Source: Treponema sp. (GTDB taxonomy: Bacteria > Spirochaetota > Spirochaetia > Treponematales > Treponemataceae). Taken from it: DNA of 53,080 nucleotides. Every line of letters starts with the position of its first letter. Within the stretch, counting starts at the first letter, position 1. The stretch covers positions 1-53,080 of the forward strand of contig JALCCK010000011.1 of the NCBI GenBank assembly GCA_022640795.1. The letters are read 5' to 3'. Shown piece after piece: positions 43,336-52,298 of the stretch. The notes below the pieces were generated by a model that worked only from the letters and a program-made list of their open reading frames with translations, ran no database searches and was not told the DNA's origin. Position numbers and translations under genes: made by a program.

Positions 43336-45060
43336 TCAATATACTCCGAGAATAATAGGATTATCCCATAACGAGCTGTAGCTTTCTGTTCCTGCAGATG
43401 TTTCTTCCCAAATTGCCTGGAGTGCATAGGTCCGGGGGCGGTACAAGGTTTTACTGTTCTGCAATGCAGGTTTTATATCGTTCCATCCTAAGGAAAAGGC
43501 AATATGCTGAGAATCAAGATTTCCAAAATAAAATGTTCCCGGATCTTCTTTTTTATGAAACGGTTTATTCTCGAGCCCTGCACCTAAAGCCGGATCTGCC
43601 GGAATCCAGCCGAAATTTTCAAGGTAGAATCTGCACCACCAGTGGTTTTTTGTCGTCAACGTTGATTGTACGAGTACACCGCTTACCGGCATCGCCGGAA
43701 TCCCTGCAGCTCTGAGCAACGCTGTATACAGCATTGTAAAATCATATGCATCGCCGGTTTTTGTCCGCAGCATGTCCGTAACGGCAACGTTTCCGGTCCG
43801 AACGTTTTGCAAAAGTTTGTAATTAACCAGCAGATAATCATAAATTACTTTTGCCTGAGTATACGGATTGTGTTCATTTCGTATGATAGCTGTACAAAGG
43901 TTTCTTACAGCTTCATTATCCGACGGAACACAGGCATCGCTTTTTGTATATTCTGTATACAGCATACTGTTCTTTTCCGTATACGGTTTTACCCGCGAGG
44001 CTCGTACCGTCGTTGTGACATCATAAACAGATATGACAAAACTTTGTTTAAAACGAACCTTTGTCTCTCCTAGTTCAGAGGCTTGTATCTGGTGTATTAT
44101 AGTATTCCGGTAATTTTCAATAGTCGGTTCCGGTTTGCATTCAGTAAGTTTTACGAATGGCTGGGACGCTGATTCGTGCGGTCTCGGAACCCGTAAGGTA
44201 ATAACAGAATCATCTGTAGCCTTCGCATTGGAAACATCTTCGTTTAGTTCGACAATGTAGGTAAGCCGGTTTGAAAGCTGTTTTGTTCCGCAGGGTATCG
44301 TTACGGTAAGTTTTTGTACTCCCGAGTCACCTTTTTCAGTATGGACATATATCGGACCACTTGCCGCTCCGTCCGGTATTCGTACCCGTATTTCATTATT
44401 ACTCCAGTATTCGTAATCAAAATCAGTACTATTTGCAGTGATGAAATTACTGTTGAATCCTGCTGCAGAAGGCGGATACGTTTGTGCGGTTTTTGAAATA
44501 TCCGAAGCATTATTGTTGTCCCATGCAGCTGTAAAGTAGACACAGGAATCTCCTTTGATACTTCCGAAATTATTTCCGGTAATAGAAATAAGCATTCCCG
44601 GTGTTACGTTTTCTTCCGAAAGCGAAGTAATTACCGGCAGCGTTGTCTGCGGATTGGGAGGAACTTCGACCGGAATAGTGGCTTTATTTGCAAAGAAAGC
44701 CGGTGCCGATTTCCCTGAGTCAGTAGAGACAAAAACAAGACCGTCCTGGACGTTGGCCGGAAGAATGATTTTTATTTCGGTATCCGACCATGAAATATAT
44801 CCGCTTGAAGTGATTCTGCTTCCTCCGATTTCAACAAATCCGGAGCCCTGCGTATCACCAAAATCCTTACCGGTTAAAACCATAACGTCGCCGGGAGATC
44901 CGACAGACGGATTGATACCTGCTATATCAGGGACAGCCCGCAGTTTTTTCCCGACGAAAAACGTACTGAGTATAACTACCGCCGTAAGCATAACCAGTAC
45001 GCCGGTCCTTGCTGCAGGATATTTTCGTAAGAGATATAAAAAATGAAAGTTACGGTTCAC
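43336..45060 (-). CDS. Membrane-anchored IPT/TIG and transglutaminase-like protein lacking the catalytic Cys
   Basis: 574 aa. One membrane segment (about 19-36) is followed by two IPT/TIG Ig-like domains (about 43-125 and 141-255; GDVMVLTGKDFGD and GMLISITGNNFGS) and a transglutaminase-like core at about 395-495. In that core the usual GDCxDFA nucleophile site reads GDAYDFT, so the catalytic Cys is Ala438, while His473 (NHWWCRFY) and Asp489 (PADP) remain. It may bind rather than process its target. It overlaps the anti-sigma gene by four bases, suggesting an envelope function under the same ECF sigma control. Confidence 0.8.
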   Translation of the reverse strand: MNRNFHFLYLLRKYPAARTGVLVMLTAVVILSTFFVGKKLRAVPDIAGINPSVGSPGDVMVLTGKDFGDTQGSGFVEIGGSRITSSGYISWSDTEIKIILPANVQDGLVFVSTDSGKSAPAFFANKATIPVEVPPNPQTTLPVITSLSEENVTPGMLISITGNNFGSIKGDSCVYFTAAWDNNNASDISKTAQTYPPSAAGFNSNFITANSTDFDYEYWSNNEIRVRIPDGAASGPIYVHTEKGDSGVQKLTVTIPCGTKQLSNRLTYIVELNEDVSNAKATDDSVITLRVPRPHESASQPFVKLTECKPEPTIENYRNTIIHQIQASELGETKVRFKQSFVISVYDVTTTVRASRVKPYTEKNSMLYTEYTKSDACVPSDNEAVRNLCTAIIRNEHNPYTQAKVIYDYLLVNYKLLQNVRTGNVAVTDMLRTKTGDAYDFTMLYTALLRAAGIPAMPVSGVLVQSTLTTKNHWWCRFYLENFGWIPADPALGAGLENKPFHKKEDPGTFYFGNLDSQHIAFSLGWNDIKPALQNSKTLYRPRTYALQAIWEETSAGTESYSSLWDNPIILGVY

Positions 45061-45776
45061 CGTTCGGATCCTGCGAAATAAGTTATCGGCAGCATGAATT
45101 GCGTTTGTGTTGATAGAGTCCCGGGGCCAGGGACCGTAACTCTGAGAGGAATAGAACCCTCGGTCTCAAACTCGGGCCGGAATATATCAATAGAAGTCAG
45201 AAAATCACTCGTTTTTGCCGGTGTGCTTCGGGACTCCGGCATGAAATCTGCGTTTTGTACAAGCGGAGAGGAATATGCCGGAATCTCGGTTTTTTCACCA
45301 TTTCTGAAAAGAGCTGTAAGCGTCGTATGTGCAATGGTTCCGTCTACAATGACGCTTTTTTTTGTTAGAGGAAGCAGCGACATTCTCTGGACCGGGGTAA
45401 ATTCTTTTACTGCAACCGGGGCTTGCGGAGCTGTTGTCATTCGTAAAGGAAGAATCAGGCCGATGACGGCCGCTGCAGCGGCTATAGGAATAACACGCTT
45501 AAATATTGGAAAGATTGTAGGTGTTGTTCTTTCCGTAATTTTACTGTAACTCATACGAGACTGAAGGCGGTTAAAGCTCTGTTCCATCAGATGATCGTCA
45601 ATATTTAATGATAAAGAATCTTTCTGCAGTACGTCATGAATCTTTTTCATCTGAATAAATTCATTACGGCATTTGCTGCAGCTTTTCAGATGCGACTCAT
45701 ATTCGCTCAGATATTCGGCAGGCAGTTCGTTATCCAGATAAACTGAGTGAATATCTTTTTCAGGGCATGTAAACAT
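45057..45776 (-). CDS. Zinc-binding anti-sigma factor (ZAS/zf-HC2)
   Basis: 239 aa. The N-terminal anti-sigma domain carries ESHLKSCSKC (His-x3-Cys-x2-Cys). A membrane helix follows (about 82-104; IPIAAAAAVIGLILP), with an extracytoplasmic C-terminal part of unknown fold. It should hold the neighbouring ECF sigma factor inactive at the membrane until a signal arrives. ATG 45776 is chosen over an in-frame TTG (45788) since GGAG lies 6 bases upstream. It overlaps the sigma gene by 17 bases and the downstream transglutaminase-like gene by four, so all three are coupled. Confidence 0.87.
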   Translation of the reverse strand: MFTCPEKDIHSVYLDNELPAEYLSEYESHLKSCSKCRNEFIQMKKIHDVLQKDSLSLNIDDHLMEQSFNRLQSRMSYSKITERTTPTIFPIFKRVIPIAAAAAVIGLILPLRMTTAPQAPVAVKEFTPVQRMSLLPLTKKSVIVDGTIAHTTLTALFRNGEKTEIPAYSSPLVQNADFMPESRSTPAKTSDFLTSIDIFRPEFETEGSIPLRVTVPGPGTLSTQTQFMLPITYFAGSER

Positions 45777-46326
45777 CTTCTTCTCCAATCAATTTTTGTA
45801 GCTGTGCACGTGCGCGAAACACGCGTACCTTAACATTTCCTTCTGTGATACCGAGAACCTTTCCAATTTCTTTATAATTTAAATCACCATATTCTCTCAA
45901 AACAAGGACTTCCTTGAGATGCGGCGGCAGTTTATTTAAAGCATTTTTAGCACTGTTTATTGTCTCCGAGCGCAACAGATCCGTTTCTCCTGACGGCATA
46001 ACCCGCTGATCTTCATGAAGCGCCCGTTCATAAGCCTTTTTTTCCCGTCCTTTTCGTTTTATATAATTCAATGATGCATTTTTTACGACTCTGATAAGCC
46101 AGTATTTTGCATCGTTTATCGACGGGAATGACAATGCTTTTTCATTAGCTTTTATATACGAATCGTGGACCAGATCTTCCGCAGCCTCTTCATCATTTAC
46201 AATCCGGTATGAGACTTTAAAAAGAACCTGCATCGTTGCATCATATATTTTTCTGAAATCAGCAGGATCTGCTGCATTAACGGAAACTGCGGGATTCTGC
46301 TGATCTTCTTCTATATTTCTAAACAC
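45760..46326 (-). CDS. ECF-family (sigma-24) RNA polymerase sigma factor
   Basis: 188 aa. Region 2 (about 30-95) contains DEEAAEDLVHDSYIKA and YWLIRVVKNASLNYIKRK. Region 4 (about 125-180) contains LPPHLKEVLVLREYGDLNYKEIGKVLGITEGNVKVRVFRARAQL. It directs polymerase to stress-type promoters and is paired with the overlapping anti-sigma gene. It lies 38 bases after cysS on the same strand. The corresponding T. pallidum gene is TP0092, next to cysS, as I recall. Confidence 0.94.
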   Translation of the reverse strand: MFRNIEEDQQNPAVSVNAADPADFRKIYDATMQVLFKVSYRIVNDEEAAEDLVHDSYIKANEKALSFPSINDAKYWLIRVVKNASLNYIKRKGREKKAYERALHEDQRVMPSGETDLLRSETINSAKNALNKLPPHLKEVLVLREYGDLNYKEIGKVLGITEGNVKVRVFRARAQLQKLIGEEDVYMP

Positions 46327-46364
46327 TGAATCTCCCGAAAGTTACATATTTTTGTAGCAATTTA

Positions 46365-47831
46365 CTATTTGCGAATCCAGACAGATCCGTCTGCTGTATC
46401 AGTAACGATTATTCCTTGCAAGGCAAGTTCGTCTCGTATTTTATCTGCTGTTGCCCAGTCCTTTGCTTTTTTTGCAGCCGTCCGTTTTTCTACCATGCTG
46501 TTTATTGCATCTGCTTCAGGATCGTTGGAATGTACCTCGACCGGAGCTGTCTGATCGGACAGTTTTTTTGCAGTTTCTTCCAATTTCAAGGCCAGAACTT
46601 TGTCCATTTCCCGGACGACCGCCAGAGAAATTTCGGGCGTAACGGAAGAATCTTTTACCACCGTCTGCAGTTCCCGCATCGCCTGAGGTGTTGAAAGATC
46701 GTTTTCAAGATCCTTTTTGAAGTCTGCCAGATAGTTTTTTGCAGATTCAGGCAGATTTTTTTTGTCCGCTGTTTTACCTGCTGCAGCCTCTTCAAGACGG
46801 GCAATTCTCTGTACAAGTGCTTTTCGGGCATTTTTTGCAGAATCCATCGCAGCCCATGAAAACATGATCTGGCTGCGATAGTGTGCTCCTAAAAGAAAGA
46901 ACCGGTAGTCAAGTGCATCATACCCTTTATCGATCAGACTTTGCAGTGTCAGAAAATTACCGGTCGATTTCGACATCTTGTCGGGACTCTTGGAATCATC
47001 ATTTTTAATGACAAGAAATTCGTTATGCAGCCAGTAGTTAACCCACTTTTTACCGGTGGCGCCTTCCGCTTCGGCAATTTCATTGGTGTGATGAATCGGT
47101 ATATGGTCAATTCCTCCGGTGTGAATATCGAAGTGTTCGCCGAGGTATTTTATACTCATGGCTGCACATTCAATATGCCAGCCCGGATAGCCCCGCCCCC
47201 ACGGGCTGTCCCATACCAGCGCCTGATTTTCAAATTTCGATTTTGTAAACCAGAGAACAAAGTCGTACGGATTCCGTTTATTCTTGTCAATATCGATGCG
47301 TGCACCGGCTTTGAGATCATCAAGTTTGAGATTTGCGAGTTTCCCGTAATCGGGAAAGGTCGTAATATCATAATAGAGATTCCCTCCGGCTGTATACGTA
47401 TGGCCGTTGGCTTCTATTCTGCGGATGAGATCTATCATTTCCGGAACGTGTTCGGTAGCTTTACAAACGACATCGGGATGACGGATATTCAGCCGGTCTA
47501 TGTCTTTAAAAAAGGCATCCGTATAAAAACAGGCTACCTCCAGTACGGATTCGTGCCTTTCCCGGGCGGTCTTGAGCATTTTATCTTCGCCTTTATCATT
47601 GTCACCTGAGAGGTGTCCGATATCGGTTATGTTCATGACATGTTTTATCGAATATCCGAGGTAGGTAAGTGTCCGGTCCAGTATATCAAGAAATACATAC
47701 GGCCTGAGATTTCCTATATGTGCATAATTATATACGGTCGGGCCGCATCCGTAAAATCCTGCATATCCTTCCTTGATAGGAACAAAATCCTGCATTTCCC
47801 GACCCATTGTATTATAGAGTCGCAATCCCAT
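46365..47831 (-). CDS. cysS: Cysteinyl-tRNA synthetase
   Basis: 488 aa, class I synthetase. The HIGH motif reads HIGN in YGCGPTVYNYAHIGNLRPYV and the KMSKS loop is DKMSKSTGNF. Zinc ligands are the Cys in YGCGPT, the Cys in WHIECAAMS and the following HTNEIAEAEG. ATG 47831 is chosen for AAGG 6-7 bases upstream; the frame continues eight residues to 47855 without a site. It is divergent from murB and heads the probable cysS/sigma/anti-sigma/transglutaminase-like/UMP kinase transcript. Confidence 0.97.
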   Translation of the reverse strand: MGLRLYNTMGREMQDFVPIKEGYAGFYGCGPTVYNYAHIGNLRPYVFLDILDRTLTYLGYSIKHVMNITDIGHLSGDNDKGEDKMLKTARERHESVLEVACFYTDAFFKDIDRLNIRHPDVVCKATEHVPEMIDLIRRIEANGHTYTAGGNLYYDITTFPDYGKLANLKLDDLKAGARIDIDKNKRNPYDFVLWFTKSKFENQALVWDSPWGRGYPGWHIECAAMSIKYLGEHFDIHTGGIDHIPIHHTNEIAEAEGATGKKWVNYWLHNEFLVIKNDDSKSPDKMSKSTGNFLTLQSLIDKGYDALDYRFFLLGAHYRSQIMFSWAAMDSAKNARKALVQRIARLEEAAAGKTADKKNLPESAKNYLADFKKDLENDLSTPQAMRELQTVVKDSSVTPEISLAVVREMDKVLALKLEETAKKLSDQTAPVEVHSNDPEADAINSMVEKRTAAKKAKDWATADKIRDELALQGIIVTDTADGSVWIRK

Positions 47832-47887
47832 AGCGTACCTTCTTACTGCTCGCAATTTATGCGGTTATAAAGTATAATGATCGCATT

Positions 47888-48847
47888 GTGTATAATTTAC
47901 GGGAAATAGCTGAAAATTTCAAGACAGGCGGAACCTATACTGGTACTATACTGCTTGACGAACCTATCGCTCCTCGTACTACGTTTAAGGTCGGAGGAAA
48001 GGCTCCTCTGCTGATTGAACCTTCGAATGCAACGTCTTTACTGTATGCACTGGAACTGCTTATGCAGGAAGAGGTCCCGGTCTTCATTTTCGGCGGTGGC
48101 AGCAATCTGGTCGTTTCCGATGCCGGTTTCGAAGGCGCCGTTATAGCAATGTGCGGAATGCACGAAATCGTAGTGGAAGAGTTGGAAGAAAAAACTACCG
48201 GTCCGTTACGGACCATAACGGTTACGTGCGGCGCCGGAACGGAGATTGGTGCACTCGTGGATTTTTGTACCGGGCATGCATTCTCCGGACTGGAATCCTT
48301 TGCAGGCCTTCCCGGGACCGCCGGCGGCGCAGCTTATATGAATGCACGCTGTTACAATAGTTCCATCAGCGAACATGTCGGCAGAATAGAATATATAGAA
48401 GGTAATGTGATTAAAAACAGTCGTTTTGCCGAATCCTGCTGGTCGTATAAAAAATCTCCTTTTACCGGTACGAGCCGCATAATTACAAAAGTTTCTTTTA
48501 ACCTCATACAGCGAAGCCGGCGTGATATTCCGGAGATTGAACAGAAGTGTAAAAACTACATAGCAGATCGTGAAAAAAAAGGACATTTCAGGTATCCGTG
48601 TGCCGGCAGTATTTTTAAAAATGATCATGCGTTCGGGAGCCCGTCCGGTAAGATAATTCATGATGCCGGATTATGCGGAAAAGAAATAGGAGGCGCACAG
48701 GTGGCCCCATGGCACGGAAATATAATTATTAACAAAAATCATGCTACGCAAACTGACATCAGACGGTTAATGGACTATATTATAAGTGAAGTAAAAAAGC
48801 AGAAGGGTATTGAACTTGAACCGGAAGTTATAATTTGCGGAAAATAA
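47888..48847 (+). CDS. murB: UDP-N-acetylenolpyruvoylglucosamine reductase
   Basis: 319 aa FAD enzyme completing UDP-MurNAc synthesis. FAD-binding segments FIFGGGSNLVVSD and GLESFAGLPGTAGGAAYMNARCY are clear; the catalytic Ser lies in CAGSIFKND and a terminal Glu in LEPEVIICG. The length and lack of the extra Tyr-loop suggest a type II enzyme. The start is GTG 47888. TATAAT ends nine bases before it (47873-47878) and there is no Shine-Dalgarno, so the message may be nearly leaderless. Confidence 0.95.
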   Translation: MYNLREIAENFKTGGTYTGTILLDEPIAPRTTFKVGGKAPLLIEPSNATSLLYALELLMQEEVPVFIFGGGSNLVVSDAGFEGAVIAMCGMHEIVVEELEEKTTGPLRTITVTCGAGTEIGALVDFCTGHAFSGLESFAGLPGTAGGAAYMNARCYNSSISEHVGRIEYIEGNVIKNSRFAESCWSYKKSPFTGTSRIITKVSFNLIQRSRRDIPEIEQKCKNYIADREKKGHFRYPCAGSIFKNDHAFGSPSGKIIHDAGLCGKEIGGAQVAPWHGNIIINKNHATQTDIRRLMDYIISEVKKQKGIELEPEVIICGK

Positions 48848-48957
48848 GACTCCCATGCTTAAAATATAATAAAGAAGTAGTTTTCGTTTTCCGATATAGG
48901 ATGAAGAAAGGTTTACGATTTCTGTTTGATTTGAAAAATCTGAGGTGGATAATTTAA

Positions 48958-50139
48958 TTGCTACAATTATCATTTGTTAATTTTAAAAAGGGGTCCTATC
49001 TTGTTGTCGAAGGGAAGAATACCTCGGACCGTTTTCTTATTATCAGAGACGGTAAAGTCGTGTGCCGCCGAAGAGAAGAAATTCCGGGTGAACATCAACA
49101 GATTTTAGGAGCAGGCGATTTCGTCGGTGTTATTCCCTGTATGGCCGCTCGTTCTCAAATAGAAACGGTTATTGCATTGACTGATGTTTCTGCTATATCA
49201 GTTCGCCGTGATCAGTATCCGGAACTTATAGAACGCAATATTCCTGTCGCTATGAAGATCATCAGAACCTTTACGAAACAGTTGCGTCTTATGAACGAGA
49301 CATTGACAAAGCTTACCTTGAATAATGTGCTTACCGATACGCCTGAGCAGCTTTTTGGAATCGCTGCCTATTATGAAAAAGTCGGTAAGCCTGATATTTC
49401 TGTTTATGGTTACTATCAATACTTGAAAGCCTGTCGTAATGGAAAAAATTTTGCAAAGGCCAGACAGCGTTTTGTGGCGTTGAAACCGGTAACCCATGCC
49501 GTTTATTTTGAGCCGACAAAAGATATTCTCCGCTGGTATCCAAAGGATACCATGATTTTTTCAGAATGCCAGCTTGGTACTGATATGTTTATTATTCAGG
49601 AAGGTAAAGTAAAAATTACGAAGGTCGTGGACGGAAATGAGGTTACGCTTGCAGTTCTGAAAAAAGGCGACATATTTGGTGAAATGGCTTTGCTTGAAAA
49701 CAAACCTCGTTCAGCAAGTGCTATTGCGCATGAAGACTGCCGGGTGATGGTTGTAAACAGTGAAAACTTTAATCAGATGGTAACAACGCAGGCTCAGCTG
49801 GTTGCACGCCTTACTACTATGTTCGCAGAACGACTGTGGGCGCTTTACCGGCAGATAATGAACAGCCAGCTCGAAAATCCGATTCATAAAATGATTGATA
49901 TGCTTGCGCTTGAGCTTGAAAAACAGAGGATCCAGACAGATACGGACGCTTCGTATCAGACAGATTTGACGATTGCAGATATAGAAAACATGTGCGGGAT
50001 TCCGCAGAATATGCAGGGACAGTATATTTATAAATTTATGGAAAATTCCAATATAAAAATTGTTGATAAAAAGATATATGTAAAAGATTGCCTTGAACTT
50101 TATAAAGAGGCTGCTTTTTATCGGAAAAGAAAAGCGTAG
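48958..50139 (+). CDS. Protein with two cyclic-nucleotide-binding domains, Crp-like
   Basis: 393 aa. The first cNMP-binding domain (about 1-115; GSYLVVEGKNTSDRFLIIRDGK) and the second (about 180-295; IIQEGKVKITK, GDIFGEMALLENKPRSASA, with the Glu/Arg signature of nucleotide binders) are separated by a helical linker. The last ~90 residues include LTIADIENMCGIPQN, which resembles the recognition part of a Crp-type helix-turn-helix. It could be a cNMP-responsive regulator. The start is TTG 48958, supported by GAGGTGG nine bases upstream; there is no nearby ATG. The next gene begins 11 bases after its stop. Confidence 0.85.
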   Translation: MLQLSFVNFKKGSYLVVEGKNTSDRFLIIRDGKVVCRRREEIPGEHQQILGAGDFVGVIPCMAARSQIETVIALTDVSAISVRRDQYPELIERNIPVAMKIIRTFTKQLRLMNETLTKLTLNNVLTDTPEQLFGIAAYYEKVGKPDISVYGYYQYLKACRNGKNFAKARQRFVALKPVTHAVYFEPTKDILRWYPKDTMIFSECQLGTDMFIIQEGKVKITKVVDGNEVTLAVLKKGDIFGEMALLENKPRSASAIAHEDCRVMVVNSENFNQMVTTQAQLVARLTTMFAERLWALYRQIMNSQLENPIHKMIDMLALELEKQRIQTDTDASYQTDLTIADIENMCGIPQNMQGQYIYKFMENSNIKIVDKKIYVKDCLELYKEAAFYRKRKA

Positions 50140-50150
50140 GTGAAGCAGCT

Positions 50151-50699
50151 ATGAAAGTGACGGTAAAAATACTAGCGTGCTTTATCATGTTTTATCTGGG
50201 AGCCGGGAGTTTTGCACAGAAAACGCTCCCGATGGGGTACGGTACTATTAAACTCGGCATGAGTATCGACGAGGTCAAAAAAGCTTTGTCTGCGGATCCC
50301 GATTTCGGATACCGTGGAGACAGAGATGTTTCGCTTCTGCCCGGGGAAAACAAAGTTCTTATCGAGACCGATACGGCGGCCGTTGCTCCATGGTCCTATC
50401 TTTCACGTTGCTGGTTTCAGTTTCACAATGAAAAATTGTATATAATTACGGTTAATCTGAATTCTGAAAAAGTAGACCATTATAGCGTCTTTACGGCTCT
50501 CTGCAAAAAATACGGTGATCCTGCAGAATTGTCTCCTGACCGGTCTGTCTGGCAGAATAGTTCCGTCCGGATGAGTCTTGAACGTCCTCTTTCGCTGAAA
50601 TATATTGATGAAAACGTGTTTGCGGCGCTTCAGAAAGAGAGTCTTGTTGATAAAGCGACGAATGAGAAAACGCGCGACATGTTTTTGGAAGGTCTGTAA
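50151..50699 (+). CDS. Exported protein of unknown function
   Basis: 182 aa with a signal peptide (about 1-22, SFA-QK). The mature part begins with LPMGYGTIKLGMSIDEVKKAL, a pattern seen in several small periplasmic proteins, followed by a beta-rich segment (SRCWFQFHNEKLYIITVNL) and a C-terminal helix. I do not recognise a functional family. Its TAA ends directly before the ATG of the DUF192 lipoprotein, so the two are coupled and likely act at the same envelope site. Confidence 0.75.
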   Translation: MKVTVKILACFIMFYLGAGSFAQKTLPMGYGTIKLGMSIDEVKKALSADPDFGYRGDRDVSLLPGENKVLIETDTAAVAPWSYLSRCWFQFHNEKLYIITVNLNSEKVDHYSVFTALCKKYGDPAELSPDRSVWQNSSVRMSLERPLSLKYIDENVFAALQKESLVDKATNEKTRDMFLEGL

Positions 50700-51146
50700 A
50701 TGGAAAAAAAATTGCGCTGGTATTTCTGCTTTTTTTTTCTTGCTTTGTTTTCACAGTCCTGCAGTTCCTACGCTCCGGAAAGAAAGACGGTGGTACTGCG
50801 GACGTCTGCCGGTTCTGCTGTTCCTGTCAGCGTAGAGTTAGCACTTACACCTGAAGAACAACAGAACGGATTTATGAATCGTCGAAAAATACCTGACGGT
50901 ACCGGCATGCTTTTTGTATTCAAAAATGATCAGATTTTAAATTTCTGGATGAAAAATACCCCGACTCCGCTTTCCATTGCATATATTGATGCGAATGGAA
51001 AAATCCGCGATATCTTTGCTATGCAGCCGTACAGCCTTGCTCCTGTAACAAGTACTGTGTCCGTACGGTATGCGCTTGAAGTTCCCCAGGGGTGGTTTAA
51101 AAAATCAGGTATAAGCATCGGGGACATGCTTGAACTGAATTTTTAG
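50700..51146 (+). CDS. DUF192 family lipoprotein
   Basis: 148 aa. A hydrophobic N-terminus ends in LFSQSC (Cys21), a lipobox. The rest is a full DUF192 domain: VSVELALTPEEQQNGFMNRR, GTGMLFVFKNDQILNFWMKNT, PLSIAYIDANGKI and the final GDMLEL. The family has a compact beta-barrel fold and unknown role. It immediately follows the exported hypothetical gene and overlaps the convergent TPR gene by four bases. Confidence 0.88.
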   Translation: MEKKLRWYFCFFFLALFSQSCSSYAPERKTVVLRTSAGSAVPVSVELALTPEEQQNGFMNRRKIPDGTGMLFVFKNDQILNFWMKNTPTPLSIAYIDANGKIRDIFAMQPYSLAPVTSTVSVRYALEVPQGWFKKSGISIGDMLELNF

Positions 51147-52288
51147 AGTTCAAGCTTTTCGAGTTCCGTTTTCGCTATCTTGTCCGCGGGATCATATTCG
51201 AGAACAGTCTCAAAGTATTTTTGTGCTTCGGAAATCTTTCCCTCTTTTAACGAAAGATATCCCAGATTTGAAATTATTTTAGTATTTTCAGGATCGAGTG
51301 AGAGTGCGTTGTCGAGACATTTTCGTGCTTCTTTGAAATTTTTTAATTCCATGTAACAGATAGAAAGTTCATTGTAGGTATCAGCCTGTTTCGAACCGCC
51401 AAGTTCAAGTGCTTTTAAAAAAGCTTTCCGCGCATCATCCCACCGCTCAAGTCTGCGGAGTCCCCAGCCGAGCATGAACCATGCGTTCCAGACATCAGGA
51501 TTGCTTTCTATAAATTCCCGTATTGCCTCAATACCTTTTTCTTCCTGCCCTGATGAAATAAGCTGGAACGCTTTCTTGAACTGCTCATTATCAAGATTGT
51601 CGTTTTTGATCTGGTTAAGGATCTCCTGTGCCCGCTCTTTTTTATAGATCCCGTTTTTCCCCATCTCGTTATCACTGATATCACAGGTAAGTGCAAGATA
51701 CGTTTCGAAGCAATCTTCTGCCGGTCCGAACTGGTGCTGCTTGAGGTAGAAAAAACCGGCATTAAAAAATCCGTCCGGAACAGGCGGGTCGGCGGCCATT
51801 ACCTCTTTATAGTAAGCTTCCGCTTCTGCATCGCAGGCATCTGCATCTTCATGAAGACCTGAACGACGATACGATTCTGCGCGCTGATCAAGAAAAAGGG
51901 CCGTATTCAGTACTATTGCACTGTCGTCGGGATCAAATCCGCGCAAAGCCCGGAATATTTCTTCAGCCAGATCGTAGTCTTCGTTTTTTGCTTTAAGGAT
52001 AGCGGTTTCCGATAATTCTTTTTTAATATCAGGACGGGCGTCTTTCAATACGGTCCGGTAATACTGAAGATTTTTATTATGCGGATCGTACGCAAGAACG
52101 GTCAGTAATCCCGCTAGAATTTGTTCCTGCGTAAGTTCTTCCATATTAAAAGTGCCGCTTGCATCTTTATCTTTTTTCTGGACGGGAAGAGGAATCTCCG
52201 GATCGATGTGCATTGCATTTTTTGAAAGGGGAAATCCTTCCGGAAGTTTAATATAATATACCGTATCGAGTGCGTTGGTTGAATCCAT
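51143..52288 (-). CDS. Tetratricopeptide-repeat protein
   Basis: 381 aa without signal peptide. Several TPR units are visible from about 110 onward, the clearest being the last ones: WNAWFMLGWGLRRLERWDDA, then AFLKALELGGSKQADTYNEL, and NLGYLSLKEGKISEAQKYFE followed by VLEYDPADKIAKTEL. It should be a cytoplasmic protein-protein scaffold. ATG 52288 is chosen since AGGAAC lies about 6 bases upstream and composition becomes protein-like there; the open frame back to 52486 is an antisense-type basic stretch overlapping the PilZ gene. It is ten bases after the PilZ gene in the same operon. Confidence 0.88.
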   Translation of the reverse strand: MDSTNALDTVYYIKLPEGFPLSKNAMHIDPEIPLPVQKKDKDASGTFNMEELTQEQILAGLLTVLAYDPHNKNLQYYRTVLKDARPDIKKELSETAILKAKNEDYDLAEEIFRALRGFDPDDSAIVLNTALFLDQRAESYRRSGLHEDADACDAEAEAYYKEVMAADPPVPDGFFNAGFFYLKQHQFGPAEDCFETYLALTCDISDNEMGKNGIYKKERAQEILNQIKNDNLDNEQFKKAFQLISSGQEEKGIEAIREFIESNPDVWNAWFMLGWGLRRLERWDDARKAFLKALELGGSKQADTYNELSICYMELKNFKEARKCLDNALSLDPENTKIISNLGYLSLKEGKISEAQKYFETVLEYDPADKIAKTELEKLEL

Positions 52289-52298
52289 TGTTGTTCCT

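Noticed and set aside
46941..47609. 222-codon frame antisense to cysS
   Set aside because: Entirely within cysS on the other strand and without domain resemblance.
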